A stretch of 5,291 nt of DNA. Source: Nitrospirota bacterium (lineage in GTDB: Bacteria > Nitrospirota > Thermodesulfovibrionia > UBA6902 > DSMQ01). The position numbers were made by a program, and so were the translations under genes. Location: the NCBI GenBank assembly GCA_016207865.1, contig JACQZD010000192.1, positions 1-5,291 of the forward strand, given 5' to 3'. Below, piece after piece: positions 5,141 through 5,291 of this stretch (the first letter of the stretch is position 1; each line of letters starts with the position of its first letter). The notes under the pieces were generated by a model that did not search any database, was not told the origin of the DNA, and was given only the letters and a program-made list of their open reading frames with translations.

Positions 5141-5182
5141 TTGCCTTAGAAATATTAAAGGATTTTATTGTTATAAAATAAA

Positions 5183-5211
5183 ACTTTACATTTTTTAAAA
5201 CCCCATGTCAA
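5183..5211 (-). promoter_or_regulatory. Candidate sigma-70 promoter reading into the cassette
   Basis: The minus strand has a consensus TTGACA (5211-5206), a 17-bp spacer, and TAAAGT (5188-5183; four of six match TATAAT). It lies about 92 bp upstream of the cassette gene start and outside the cassette. Cassettes often lack their own promoter, so this could supply one. Confidence 0.4.
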
Positions 5212-5238
5212 TGATAAAATGGTGTAATTATAGGAGGT
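5212..5238 (+). promoter_or_regulatory. Extended -10 promoter and strong Shine-Dalgarno sequence without a clear start
   Basis: On the plus strand, TG-A-TAAAAT (5212-5220) resembles an extended -10, and AGGAGGT (5232-5238) is a near-consensus ribosome binding site. No ATG, GTG or TTG follows at normal distance. The frame from CTG 5248 ends after ten codons, and the ATG at 5267 (MKDYNTLK, open at the window edge) is 28 bp away. A gene may start here with an unusual codon, or the start may have been cut away. Nothing else is seen in 5130-5291, which is very AT-rich. Confidence 0.35.
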
Positions 5239-5291
5239 ATAACACTACTGTCCCAACGTTTAGATTATGAAAGATTATAACACATTGAAAA

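Noticed and set aside
4948..5181. Plus-strand 77-codon frame across the cassette boundary
   Set aside because: It spans the G/TTGGGT junction and is antisense to the cassette gene; no ribosome binding site is visible.

Overview
The window looks like a piece of a Gram-negative, medium-G+C bacterial chromosome. It has a ribH-nusB pair, an exported DsbA-family protein and short intergenic repeat families. The style suggests Nitrospirota or a delta-proteobacterial-like lineage, but that placement is inference; no rRNA or marker phylogeny is available here.

Left part (1-2957), housekeeping: the 3' portion of ribH (lumazine synthase), then nusB (antitermination factor). Between them lie two different 7-bp tandem repeats that replace the usual short spacer. 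A convergent two-gene unit of small unknown proteins follows (a three-helix membrane protein and a 75-residue protein, joined stop-to-start). It is divergent from purB (adenylosuccinate lyase), which is complete, starts at TTG, and has the family active-site residues.

Middle (2958-3731): purB and a minus-strand DsbA-family oxidoreductase converge on a 74-bp inverted-repeat element whose first hairpin plus T-run looks like the purB terminator.

Right part (3732-5291), accessory: (i) an approximately 840-bp element of the REP-associated/IS200-like (Y1, HUH) transposase type, bounded by 28-nt inverted repeats with one mismatch. Its transposase gene has lost about 30 codons and its frame, and its left end lies 2 bp from the ribosome binding site of the DsbA-family gene. 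(ii) Only 36 bp away, a single integron gene cassette without a visible integrase: a well-formed attC site (4602-4659), a cassette body of 499 bp (4608-5106), and one four-helix membrane protein of unknown function in the cassette orientation. The inverse core ACCCAAC of the attC and the 5' boundary GTTGGGT of the cassette are perfectly complementary, as expected of one excisable circle. (iii) Upstream of the cassette is AT-rich sequence with a perfect 15-nt palindrome overlapping a TATAAT box. Conceptual removal of the cassette rejoins this promoter-like sequence to a short ATG-started remnant that runs into the transposon. The cassette therefore seems to have landed in a promoter region, a secondary-site type of insertion.

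The most notable content is the isolated cassette/attC with its reconstructable empty site, next to the decayed transposon. No CRISPR array, tRNA or rRNA was seen.
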